From positions 1-64,000 of IMG/VR virus record IMGVR_UViG_3300010399_000031: a stretch of DNA of 64,000 nucleotides; one strand, written 5' to 3'. Below are positions 9,427 through 20,100 of the stretch, piece after piece. Source of the DNA: a virus. The notes under the pieces are model-generated. The model was not told the origin of the DNA, did not search any database, and was given only the letters and a program-made list of their open reading frames with translations. The number at the start of each line of letters is the position of its first letter. The stretch's first letter is position 1. Position numbers and translations under genes: made by a program.

Positions 9427-9897
9427 ATGATGGCAAGTAATGATTTATTCCGTCTTTTGACCTCTTCCGATAAAGGAGTAGGTCGCACTTTCGGGACAAA
9501 CGGAACATTGTCGAGACTTTTCCGACAAATCTTACGAGACCGCAGAGTCGGTCCTGAGAAGTTTGGTTCCTTAATGTACGATTATTTGAACGACCCCAGC
9601 AACCGAATCGCGAACAATCGAAAAGATCGCACCAGTGCCCGAGGAAACCTCGGCATGGCGCTCACTCAAGATAAGATGACCTGGAAGGTCTTCTGTAAGG
9701 GGTTGAAGTTTTTGAAGATCGTAAAGATCGATATCGCGATTCGCGCGTATTATGCGAATGGTCAAGAAGAGATTCACCAAACCTCCATGGTCCTCGTCGA
9801 TCGCAAGACACCGGATAAACCGGGTGAAGGTACCCCCACACAACCTCATACTGACGGTACGAATGCAAATGAGGATACTGGAAATGACAAACGATAA
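9427..9897 (+). CDS. Hypothetical phage protein, paralogue of the gene at 54881
   Basis: Two start codons are adjacent (9427, 9430) after AAAGGAACA. Residues around LSRLFRQILRDRRVGPEKF and MTWKVFCKGLKFL align by eye with LARKFREILQEHRIGLERF and MSLGVFRMALRIL of the product at 54881. A LTQDKMTWKVF-like block is common in small phage proteins of unknown role. The C-terminal 30 residues are a polar tail (DRKTPDKPGEGTPTQPHTDG). The last bases overlap the next gene. Confidence 0.65.
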   Translation: MMASNDLFRLLTSSDKGVGRTFGTNGTLSRLFRQILRDRRVGPEKFGSLMYDYLNDPSNRIANNRKDRTSARGNLGMALTQDKMTWKVFCKGLKFLKIVKIDIAIRAYYANGQEEIHQTSMVLVDRKTPDKPGEGTPTQPHTDGTNANEDTGNDKR

Positions 9898-10441
9898 ATC
9901 CCCTGCGCAAAGTGCGCTGGCGCGATTTACCAAAGCGAGTGACGGGATTGATCACATCAACATTAGTCCCCAAGGTAAGACTGAGTTAGGTGTCTTACTT
10001 GCGCACTTCACGGAAGCACGGTTCACCCATGAATACCTCGGACCGTTCAATTGCATGGAGGGGTACTGGTACTACGTGAAGACAGCCACACCTGACGATA
10101 AGTTACGCTCACTTGTTGGTAAAGCGGCCTATCAATACGGTAAGGGTTTACCCAGCATTCGGCGGCGGTGCTTCCAAGAAATCATCATGGATGGCAATTA
10201 CTTCAAGATCAGTCAGAACCCGAGGATCAAGGAATTGTTCATCGCCTCAACGTTGCCGCTCACGCAGTACTACAACTACGGACCACACGCCATTCCGATC
10301 AACCCAAAGACCGCGCCATGGCTCGTGCAGGATTTTGAAGAGCTTCGCGAGATGTTCAAGGAAGGGATCCAGAAAGAAATCGTCCCTTACAAGGAATATC
10401 AAGAAGTCTTTGCCACGCGCAAGACACCGACGCATAAGTGA
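9884..10441 (+). CDS. Hypothetical protein, weakly NADAR-like
   Basis: The start at 9884 overlaps the previous stop by 14 nt. The layout EYLGPFNCMEGYWYYVKT, then RSLVGKAAYQYGK, then LTQYYNYG, then a W-x-V segment near the C-terminus, resembles phage proteins with a surface-exposed aromatic 'EGYWYW' block that look distantly like the NADAR/YbiA N-glycosidase fold. That fold acts on ADP-ribose or riboflavin intermediates. The match is from memory of motif order only and the catalytic residues are not confirmed. The alternative is a phage-specific family of unknown role. Confidence 0.6.
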   Translation: MTNDKSPAQSALARFTKASDGIDHINISPQGKTELGVLLAHFTEARFTHEYLGPFNCMEGYWYYVKTATPDDKLRSLVGKAAYQYGKGLPSIRRRCFQEIIMDGNYFKISQNPRIKELFIASTLPLTQYYNYGPHAIPINPKTAPWLVQDFEELREMFKEGIQKEIVPYKEYQEVFATRKTPTHK

Positions 10442-10447
10442 AACCGT

Positions 10448-10480
10448 GAGACACCCCAAAGGTGTCTCCTTTCTTTTTTT
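10448..10480 (+). terminator. Rho-independent terminator
   Basis: Arms GAGACACC (10448-10455) and GGTGTCTC (10461-10468) with loop CCAAA are followed by CTTTCTTTTTTT. This is one of the few terminators here with a classical T-run. Confidence 0.85.
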
Positions 10481-10490
10481 GTTCTCAATT

Positions 10491-11948
10491 ATGGCAACAA
10501 CTCCGCAATTCACAATGCCGGGTGCGCCGCCTCTTGCGCAACCGACCTTTTTCACTGGGCCGAACGATACATTGGCGGTCCAAAATCCCTATACGGCAGG
10601 TGGCGGTGTTGTCAACGCCATTAAAGATGAACTTAGTAACCTCGGGATTTCTATCCCCGATGTGCTCAAAGGTGGTAAAGCCCTGGCGGGTTTACTCCCG
10701 ATTATCACTGGGTTGAAAAACGGTACTTTACTGACAAACCCGATTAATCTCGTCACCCGTCTTTTAGCATCATCTTCCCAGATTACTTCTGCATTCAAGC
10801 TACTTGGGCCGGATTTGCAAAGTGAATTGACAGCAGGGTTAAAGACGCTTGGTCCTGTTGCCGTGACGCTGGCGGGGGTGACTCAGCAATTAAAAGTTAC
10901 AAATTTTAACAATCTGAATTCGATTGGCAACTTCATTAATAGCTTCACCAATGGTGCAGCAAATTTGGGGATTGTTGATAAAGATTCGATTGCGTCGATC
11001 ATCGGTGGAATTGTCAAGCAAGCCGGGGGATATGGGATCACGGGGACTTTTGGCGCAGTGATGACTGGGATCACTGATTTGGAGGTGATTAATAAGGCAG
11101 CGGGTTTATCTTTGCCTTCGGTTATCTCCAATGGCGACATCGCTTCACTTAGTCAGATTGCATCGTCACTATCTCCTGGTGGGGTGTCGTTGATCAACCC
11201 CTCGGCGCTTTCGCAGTTCGGTTCACTGTACTCGCGTTTAGGATCCATTGGTACAGGTAATGGAAATGCACCGGCCACCGATAGCAGTACGTTTGCCAGC
11301 GTCATGGGTGCGTTTAACAGCGCTAATAGCGCTTGGAATACATGCACCCGCAACGGGTCAACCACGACGGATTTGACGACTTTAACAGGAGTATCGTCAG
11401 ATTTTTCGGATATGATGGGCAACGCCGTGATGACGCTACCTGAGCAAAGTGAACAGCAAGACTACGCGCTGGCTGGCCTTTACGGGGCGCAAGATGTGTC
11501 TTCCTCCATCGCGGAGAACTTCCCAAATGTGGTGCAATCACAAGGGAACTCATCGATCAAAAACACCGGAACGGCTGATCCGCAATCGAACGGATTGCTC
11601 GATAAATTAGCAAGTATCATGCCGGGTTTGTCTTTTGCCAAAGACGGGCAACAAGCCATTGCTCAGCAGCAAGCCACGGATCAGTATTACTCGGCCATGT
11701 CAGAGATCAACAATGGTACGTACGATCCGACCAAATACGGTTTACCCGCTTCACAGTCAAGTAGCAATACAGTCGCCCCGGCTGTACAGACGTCTTCGGC
11801 AAGTACGGTACCAACCGTGACCGATACCTTTGGTAATGAAGTTCCGGTAACAAGTCATATTTTACTTGGGTATACGCCACTGGGTCGTGCCGTCTACTCA
11901 GACGATGGATATATCCCGAAGACGCCGCTCTTTTCTTCACCTCCTTAA
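10491..11948 (+). CDS. Probable virion protein, Ser/Gly/Ala-rich, 485 aa
   Basis: The frame is open far upstream through the preceding gene, but the likely start is the ATG at 10491 (MATTPQFTMPGAPP), directly after the terminator. The product is rich in Ser, Gly, Ala, Thr and Asn with repeated hydrophobic helices (GKALAGLLPIITGLKNG), low Cys, and a Gln-rich segment near residue 390. Such composition is typical of phage tail or internal virion proteins. The C-terminus (SHILLGYTPLGRAVYSDDGY) looks like a conserved tag. It converges with two very long minus-strand tail genes, supporting a structural role; the exact role is unknown. Confidence 0.65.
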   Translation: MATTPQFTMPGAPPLAQPTFFTGPNDTLAVQNPYTAGGGVVNAIKDELSNLGISIPDVLKGGKALAGLLPIITGLKNGTLLTNPINLVTRLLASSSQITSAFKLLGPDLQSELTAGLKTLGPVAVTLAGVTQQLKVTNFNNLNSIGNFINSFTNGAANLGIVDKDSIASIIGGIVKQAGGYGITGTFGAVMTGITDLEVINKAAGLSLPSVISNGDIASLSQIASSLSPGGVSLINPSALSQFGSLYSRLGSIGTGNGNAPATDSSTFASVMGAFNSANSAWNTCTRNGSTTTDLTTLTGVSSDFSDMMGNAVMTLPEQSEQQDYALAGLYGAQDVSSSIAENFPNVVQSQGNSSIKNTGTADPQSNGLLDKLASIMPGLSFAKDGQQAIAQQQATDQYYSAMSEINNGTYDPTKYGLPASQSSSNTVAPAVQTSSASTVPTVTDTFGNEVPVTSHILLGYTPLGRAVYSDDGYIPKTPLFSSPP

Positions 11949-11953
11949 TTAAT

Positions 11954-11993
11954 GGCATAAATGGGGACTCCTTAAGGAGTCCCCGAATATGCC
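11954..11993. terminator. Bidirectional terminator with framed TATGCC
   Basis: A perfect palindrome (11963-11984), arms GGGGACTCC and GGAGTCCCC around TTAA, is framed by GGCATA (11954-11959) and TATGCC (11988-11993). It lies between convergent virion genes and has no T-run. Confidence 0.75.
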
Positions 11994-11994
11994 G

Positions 11995-14118
11995 TCAGTG
12001 CTCCACACCCTTATAGATCATCGAGGCCAGCCGCGCTGGTGGTGTGTTTCCCATCCAAGAAGCGAAGTGTGCCCACGAAGCCCAGGTTTTAAAGTTGGTC
12101 ATCTGCTTGGTCAAGTTAAGCTTATACTTGCGCCACGGGTAGATTTGATCAGCCAAACCCATTCCACCGAGTACTGCCATGTAATCGGTGAAGATGGTAT
12201 CTTCATCAAACGAGCCTCCTGCAATCGCTCCCAAAGCAAAGCCACCAATCGCACCACCTGCCCCACCAAGTAACCCACCCGCTACAGCCCCGGCAGCAGC
12301 GGCCGAGAAACTGATACCTTGAGTAATTGGCATATGCATGATGCTGGACAAATCCATCACCGTGAACGACACATCGATGGCCATGACGTGACCTTCTCGT
12401 GTAAAACCGAGATTACCTGTTCCTCGGTTAATCGACATATCAGTGACAAGACCCAGCCGGGTCTGACAGCGACCCTTATCGTACAATTCGATAATGAAAG
12501 GAGAAGTGTACGATTGCTTACCCGTGGAAAGCGGCAGCGCCATGGCTAAAAGCATCGCCAACGGGATGTGGATGTTGATCATCTGGCTAAGCGGGTTGCC
12601 ATACGGAGACACCAAATTGATGGTGTAATTCATCCCCTTACCAACACTGGCTGAAGAAGACTCCCAATGTTTCGGGATGTCAATAAAAGCTGCACCCGCC
12701 AAGGCTGCCAACCCCGAAATGTTCAACTGTTCAGCCGCACCCCTTACCACATCCATCGCGCTATTGACCACAGAGCCGAGCAACTTTCCAACTGGTCCAC
12801 CTACGAGATCAAAATTTGCCAAGTCAAACGTAGTCGAGCGAGAAGAACTGGACATCGAATTGATCTTGTTGCCAATTTCCGAATCAGCCACCGAGGAAGA
12901 AAACGATTCCCCAACACTACCCGTTGCATTGACGCGAAAACAAGCGAACTCTGCCCCATCGTCCATTTCAGCTTTAAGAAAAGCACCAAAACCATCATCG
13001 GCTGTCGGAGACGAAACCAGTTGCTCAACGGAGGTATCTGGTTGGGCGGTAAAACCGGTGTTACTGGCGTTGCTTCCGCTATCGCTGTTATCGGTCGCAT
13101 CAGCACTGGAAGCTGGAGGTGAAACCGGTTGGCCTTCTGGGATACCGCCACCTGCAAATTTCCCGTTGGAATCCACGCGCCCGGCAAAACCAGAAAGGTA
13201 GGTACCAAAATCTGGCGGGGTATCTGAGTATGTCTCTTGCATCACTTGCGTAAAAGCTGTGGTCAGGTCCGATTGACCTTCGGAAGCAGCTTGTTCCATG
13301 GCGTTGTAGTAACGATGCTGTAAGCGCATCGCGCGCGTTGCCATGGCATAAACGTTAATTTCGCCGCCCTCGCCAAAGATATTAGGTGAATTTTGCGCAA
13401 ACACCTGACGCGCTTGATCATCCCACTGATAGCCTTGTGACAGATCCAGTAGCGTCGCTTCTTGTGTGGTACCTTGCGAATCAACCGATCCCGTGAAGGT
13501 TTGCGAGCCCGAACCCAGGCGTGGCACAATTCCTCGGTTCACCGCAATCTGGTTGACGATGGTTTGCACCGCGTTCCAGTAAAGCGGCATTGTCGGTTTA
13601 AGGTAATAAAACTTGGAAGCGGGTTTGCCCGCAAAAAAGCGGTATCCCACTCCCAACAAATGGACCGACAAAGGTAGCCAGTTCATCACTGACACTGCAA
13701 AACCAATGGCACGGCCCAGTGCATAGAACGCACCCGTGGCACGCCCTGTGCGTGCCAATTGACCTGCTCCCGTGTTGTAAAAACCGGTGAAGAAGGTGGT
13801 CAAGGAGTTAAACTCCGGCACCCCACAACGAATGAAAATCAACTGACTATTGTCGTCGATGTTTTCACTGTACCAGCGACCCTGTCCTTTACTACCTGTG
13901 AGACGATTGGTTGCAGGGCGCAAATCCGCTGTACGGGTAAATTGAGGCGGGGGGTTAATAGCAAAGTTTCCCCCCAAGGTGGTGTCGGTGAACTTGGTTT
14001 GATTGGTCGAAAAAGTGCGTCTGGCCAAATCACCTGAGGTTGAATCAAGTGCTGAATTGGGAACTGCGAATGATTGACGAATCCAGCTTGTGTCTTTCAC
14101 CATGAATGGGCTAACCAT
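11995..14118 (-). CDS. Large probable tail/virion protein, 707 aa
   Basis: The start at 14118 (MVSPFMVK) is preferred because GGAG lies 9 nt upstream on the minus strand; upstream in-frame ATGs at 14139 and 14169 lack one. The middle third is Ser/Asp-rich and low in complexity. Near the C-terminus is a Gly/Ala-rich stretch (AGAVAGGLLGGAGGAIGGF) that could insert in a membrane, followed by a basic, Trp-rich tail (WRKYKLNLTKQMTNFKTWAS). It is transcribed directly after the 2430-residue transglycosylase protein, so a role in the tail tip or in DNA ejection is likely. No precise family is recognised. Confidence 0.7.
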   Translation of the reverse strand: MVSPFMVKDTSWIRQSFAVPNSALDSTSGDLARRTFSTNQTKFTDTTLGGNFAINPPPQFTRTADLRPATNRLTGSKGQGRWYSENIDDNSQLIFIRCGVPEFNSLTTFFTGFYNTGAGQLARTGRATGAFYALGRAIGFAVSVMNWLPLSVHLLGVGYRFFAGKPASKFYYLKPTMPLYWNAVQTIVNQIAVNRGIVPRLGSGSQTFTGSVDSQGTTQEATLLDLSQGYQWDDQARQVFAQNSPNIFGEGGEINVYAMATRAMRLQHRYYNAMEQAASEGQSDLTTAFTQVMQETYSDTPPDFGTYLSGFAGRVDSNGKFAGGGIPEGQPVSPPASSADATDNSDSGSNASNTGFTAQPDTSVEQLVSSPTADDGFGAFLKAEMDDGAEFACFRVNATGSVGESFSSSVADSEIGNKINSMSSSSRSTTFDLANFDLVGGPVGKLLGSVVNSAMDVVRGAAEQLNISGLAALAGAAFIDIPKHWESSSASVGKGMNYTINLVSPYGNPLSQMINIHIPLAMLLAMALPLSTGKQSYTSPFIIELYDKGRCQTRLGLVTDMSINRGTGNLGFTREGHVMAIDVSFTVMDLSSIMHMPITQGISFSAAAAGAVAGGLLGGAGGAIGGFALGAIAGGSFDEDTIFTDYMAVLGGMGLADQIYPWRKYKLNLTKQMTNFKTWASWAHFASWMGNTPPARLASMIYKGVEH

Positions 14119-14199
14119 TTCTTTTTTCTCCAGCGGCATATTTCGAAAAATGAGGAGAATCCCGCCCAATACTTGCGACAGAATTCTCCATTCACACGA

Positions 14200-17100
14200 T
14201 TAAGCGTTAAAGTTAGGCTTAGCCATGGAAACAGGAGAGCGCTTCATCGGTTGCGGCTGAGAAGACGCGGCTTTTCTCGATGCAATGGTGTTTTGCATGC
14301 TATCCGAATCATTACCCGTCGACACTTGTGATGCCCCGGTTTTCTGATCTTGATTCACCGATTGAGCTGCGTACTTCACCAACAGCTGCAATTGCGCCAA
14401 CATCTCTTTCGAGACGCTAAGTTGTTGAGCAGCTAATCCACCATCGGGTAACGTTGCTTGACTGGAGGCTTGCTGAGCACGGCGGGTGGCTAAGAGGTCT
14501 GTTGCACTGCGTGCTGCATCTGGGGAAAATCCTGTCCCCATGGCAGCGCCTGGACCCATCTCCGGAATAGCAAACGGATCTTTCGCACCTGCACCAGTTG
14601 TCCCAGTGCTGGATGAAGAAAGCGGTTTACCATTTCCACCCATTGCATCGAACACCGTGTTCCCGGCACCCAATGCAGCAGCAGCGGCCACCGGCGGCCC
14701 GCTAGAGCCTCCAAAACCCATGGGAGAGCCCGTTCCAACGGACGAACCCACAGGTCTTGAGCCCGGTGCATTAAAGCGATCTGCACCATTATTATCCTTG
14801 GTACTCACCGCTCCTACCGGAGCTGCACCTACACCTGAAGGCGGCTTCCCAGTCGTGCTTCCAGCATCCGAGGCTGTCAACTGCTCCCCACCAGCGGTAC
14901 CAATACCGAATTGTCGACCCTTGTTGGCAACCAACGCATTCAAGTACTGAACCACTTCACCGACGGTACGCTCCCGCTGACCTTCGTAGAAGATATTGCG
15001 GTTCTTTGCAGCTTGTTCTGGTAGAAGTTGGGCGGCGACCTGATTGGGGTTGCCTTTAAGCAGTTTAAGAGCGGTGCCTGCACCAAAGAAGTGCGCTGCG
15101 TACACCTCACCTGCGGTGGGTTGGCGACCCAACCCACGTGACAAGATGTTGATGTTATCTTTGGTGAACTCCGCCCCCATCAGAGCGTTAGCTTTCGGGT
15201 TGGTTCGAGGTGTACCAGGTAAGATGCCATACTTCGATCCATACTTCTTGATCACCTCGTTCCAAGTGCTTGTGATAAACTGATACAACCCCGTTGCCGT
15301 AGAAGTACCCGCTTTCACCGTGGCTTTGAAACCCGATTCAATAGCTGCCATTGTTGCCATCAGCTTCGGATCGACCCCTACCATTTTAGCTGCCGCCAAA
15401 ATGAGATCTTTCAAGGCCGCCCAACTACCGTCACCTTTCGGATCAGGTAAGCTATTGACGCTCCCGCCCGTACCAGAGGAGCTGGCTTGAATTGCTATCC
15501 CTTGCGAGGCTCCAAAGGCTCCTGCACCGGCTGCGTCACTGTAGGACTTACCTACCCCACCGAACGCGTTACCAACCGCATCAGCGGCTCGCCCTAACCA
15601 GTTCTTCTTCCCATCAGCCCCGGTGGTCAACTCGCTCCACTTCTTCGAGAGCCACGACTGCTGAGCGCTTCCCGCTGCACTACCCTTACTGCTATCGCTC
15701 TCGCCTGCCCCTGGTGTGCCTTTAATCTCATCGAGTTTCGTTCTCGTGGCCCGATCTTGCAAGCCCGCGTAGTTTTCATCCGTCGAGGAGACATCAACAT
15801 TGGCCTCATACTTCGGCCACGGCATCTGTGCAACTGACCAGACGCTACCACTCTTACCGCTGGAGGTTCGAATGGCGGCAGCCACATCCAACATTTGGTC
15901 AGCTTTAAGCGCCAGCACCGCTGCACGCGGATCGGTTTTCTTCGCTGTACTGCACACCGCGCTTAGGTAATTCAAGAACGTGGGCAAAAAGCGCAGATTA
16001 AACCAAGCGATCCAACTGTACGCATCAGTTGATGACGGACCATTGACACCAAAAGCTGGGGCTTGCTCCGCAAAGGTTCGTTTAATGTCACCCTTATACG
16101 TCGCGTGGAAATTACTTCCGATGTCAATATCCTTCATGACAGCGTTTTCCAACACGAGCAAAGTTTTCACCTTCTCGATATTCATGTCTTTTAACCCGTA
16201 GGTCTTAAACCGAATCGTCGAGAGACCATCAAGCGTAGCGCCCGTGGTCAGGTGAGCGGCATCAAAATTACCCTTCATGGTGATAAGCGAACCCGCAGCG
16301 GATGCACCCGCTTGAGCACCGGCAGCCGTACCAGCCAAATCTTTCAGCGGTTGCCAGTTGGTACTCTTACCTTTAAGTCCCAGTCCTTGCGCCGTGGTGG
16401 CCTCGGCTTGAACTTCAGCCACCGTTTTAACCTTAGGCATGGAGGCAGGCTCTTTGGCAGCATCGGGATCGCTTTTGACTTTCGACTCGATAGAAGCCAT
16501 GAGGGTTTTGGCGTACTGCGCGACATCCGCATCGCTGGTCTCTAGACCATCCATGTGGGGAAAAGGCGCCGTCATGTACTTATACGGTCCACCCGGATAG
16601 CTTGCCACTTGCACATACATCTTCTTTTGCGCAGGTTTAAAGCTCTCCACATCGCGCAAGCTTTTGGCTTGCTCAGACACGCGCCGCATCGCTTGCATGT
16701 GTACCAAGAACACCGGTTTAAAGCGCAGGCTAAACCATTGCAACCATTTAGTCTTTTGCTCCTTATCGCCGATATCCACCCCAAAAGGAGAAAGCAAATC
16801 CTCTTCCTTTAACCCTTTGTTGGTGAGTGTAGGAACACCACTGACGTGGAACTGAACATTGGGTTCCAGCATGTCTTCGAGTTTGAAGATCGCGTCGGCA
16901 TGAGCCTCGTCTTTCGGCGAGAAGCCGTACTGGATATAGCGCAGGTTAGAAAGCTCGGTTAGCTTTTTGCGCTTAGCGTACTTATAGAGCTTGTAAGCTC
17001 CGTAAGCACCGGCTGCCAGCAAACCTGCCCCGATCAGAACCGGTGCGCCAACTGCACCCAAAATCGCACCACCCAAACCCAGTGCACCACCTTCAATCCC

Positions 17101-20100
17101 CATCAACCCAGCTGCGGTAGACGCTAGACCATAGCCCGTGATCGCGGTGCCAGCCGTGTTTAAGGCCGAACCGATCCCGTGGTGTCCATGGGTGTTAGCA
17201 TAGTGGGCAGCCAAATCGACACCTAAACCCAACCCCAGACCACCACCGGCTTTAGCCAACCCGAGTGCACCACGACCGAGCATACTACCAAACCTTAGGC
17301 CGTTTTTGGTCAGATCCCGAGCAAGCCAAGGTACACCCTTGGTGACACCCAACTTAGTGGCACCCCAAAGTCCGCGAGCACCCAGTCTCAAACCAGCCCC
17401 CAAGCCGCGACCCAGCATCCCAAAACCACGACCGGCCAAGCGAGCGGTAGAGACGTTTCCGGCTCGGTTCAACTCGTAAAGACTACCTGCACCCTTCCAC
17501 GCGGCGCTCCCGCCTCTTTTCAGAAGTGACAAAATACGACCGCGTACCTGTTTGCCCAACCCCACCGCTTCAGCCGCTTTCCCTCCATGCAGGGCGTCAG
17601 CTGCCAATGCTTCGGCTTCTTCAGCTGAGAGGCCCGCTGCGCGCGCTGCTTGCAAAATCTCTTCCGCCTCATGGGCGGCTTTGATTCCTTTGGCTGCACG
17701 CATCGCCTCCATGGTGCCAACTAATCCACCTTGACCGGCCATGCGGGCGGCATTAGCGGCTTTGAGCAGATCACCACTGGCTTCCAAACCTTTACCAGCA
17801 AGTCGACCACCGCCACGCAATGCTCCCCATATGCCGCGACCTGCACCGCGCAAAAGCTTTCCTCCTGGAATCAGCGTCAAAGCATCCAAAGCGTAACCGC
17901 CGTAGTTGGCCAGAGTCGAACCCAAACCCCCAGCTTTTTCCTCAGCAGTAGCGCCTGCTTTACGCTGACGCCATGCGTCTCGCAGTGCTTTAAGACCAGC
18001 AGCGCCGGCTCCAAAGATCGAAAACCCGCTCGCACCGAGCTTTTGCTCAGCAGCACGCTCCGCATCAGCGGCGGATTCTCCGTGCGCCACTGTCCCGGCT
18101 ACGCCGTGTTTAACTTCATCCTCGTAGCTGCCTTCTCGGATGCCGTCCCCGTTGACATCACCCAAAGTACGGCGTCGTCTTGGCAGCCGTTCTTTAAGCA
18201 AATCACGGATCTCGGTCAAGCGCTCGATGATGGTTTTACCACCTGAGAATGCAATCCCATCAACCTTAAACCAGTTCTTAAAGCCCGCCCATTTGCCAGA
18301 GAGAAACTCTTTGGCCATGTTCCAACCGTTTTGCACCTTTTGGAACGCCATTTGCATGGTATCCTTCCCAAACTGCATCAGGCGCAACTTACCGGTAAGG
18401 AGCGGGCGACCGAAGCGATCGCACAAACCAACCCGCAGGTGATTGTCAGTGAGGACTTGCTCGCCTTTCAGATCCATCACAGGACCATCGATATCGGCCG
18501 GCGTCATGACGTATTTATCCGGACGGTGAACCGAACGATACCCTTTTGCCCGCATCACAATGGCTTGGAGTTTCGGGTTCTTAAGATCATCCAGGGTGAA
18601 CACATCTTGAGCGTCTAAGTATTCTTGAGCTTTATGCAAACCCGTACGCACCGCCCCGTAAGCCGAGAGGGTGCCAGAACGCGCTTGGGTGAAAAGTTCT
18701 TTACCCTTATCGAGGAGCCAGTTTTTGGCGGCGAGCAACTTCTTTCCAGCCGTGGTGCGAATAAACGCTTTAGCGGCTTGTTGGGGGTCAAGGATGATGT
18801 TACCCAATTCATCGTAGACGGCACCCTTAATCTCTTTCCACGAATGAATCACCTTGCGCTTGGCATCAGTGATGGGGCCATCGTAGTAAAGACCCGCTTT
18901 AAATCCCCACGCTGTTAAGCGTGGTTTCAGCTCGCCGTCGATATAGACTTCTTTCATGTCCTCCCATTTGTCTTTAGCCGATTGCCACCAGCTTCCGACT
19001 TTGTTGGTTATATTGTCCCAGTGCTCATGACGCTTACCCCATTGGGCGGTACCCCAACCCGGTTGCTTCCACCACTGCCAAGCGCGCTGACCCAACCCTT
19101 TGAGATGCTCTTGCCCCATACGCCAATTCTGACGCAGTGAACGATCCAACACACCGGGACCACCCGGACCCCCAGGGCGAGGTTCACCCATCATTCCCAT
19201 CCCGCCGACGTCACCACCGTTATAGACGAGGACGCCGCGTTGGATTTCTTCTTCGATACGCAAAAGCGTTTGATTGACCTTCTCTAACATCGAGAGGCTA
19301 TTGTTCGCCTTAATCGCATCGATCACTTCGGTGAAGTTTTGTCCACCAGCCGTGCTACGATCGTAACTAGCTTCGTAAGAAGGCGCTGCGTTAAAAACAT
19401 TGGTGGTAGCGTGACGCGTGCCTGCTCCACGCATTCCTGCTTGAGCCGCACCGCCGCGTTTGCGAGACGCGCGCCGCAAGGCACTGCGCATACCTTGCTC
19501 AGGGCTGTACTGGTTATCCAGGTGATAGTTGGCAATCCGATCGATGTCGATATTGCCGAACTTGTCCACAAGACCTAAACTCTTTACTTCGTCAAGCAGC
19601 CCGGCGTTGACGAGGTCTTGAATATCCTCGCGTGCCAGTTTAATGCCTTGGCCAATGGCGGTGTGTTTAGTAGCAAACTGAACACGCTTGCTGTAGTCTC
19701 GATCACTGTCTTTACCATAGCGCCCGGCGAAGTGATTGGCCAATTCAGTGCTGTGACCAAAGTGATGGTTAAACGCATCGGTATATTGCTCAGTGGAACC
19801 CGAGCGGTTGTACAGATTGTCACGCAACAGTTGCTTGCGCAACGCTGCCCGTGCACCAACAGAGAGCTTTTTGTCAGGATCAATTTCGTTAAGCAACCCC
19901 TCCATGTCGGAGTTCAGCATCTGGCTACTGCTCTTATCGATCACGGTTTCAAAGAGCTTTTTACGCACCGCACTTTTGGCACTGAACTTATTGGACATAA
20001 AGTCGTAGTGCGTCAGTTCAATGCCTTCGTTACCAGTTCGCATCACCTGCAATTCGCGAAAGATCCGAGCGAGGTAGCCCGGAATGACTTCCGTGATCGA

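Noticed and set aside
10113-10490. Upstream extension of the virion protein frame
   Set aside because: It runs antiparallel in composition through the previous gene and a terminator; the ATG at 10491 is the sensible start.
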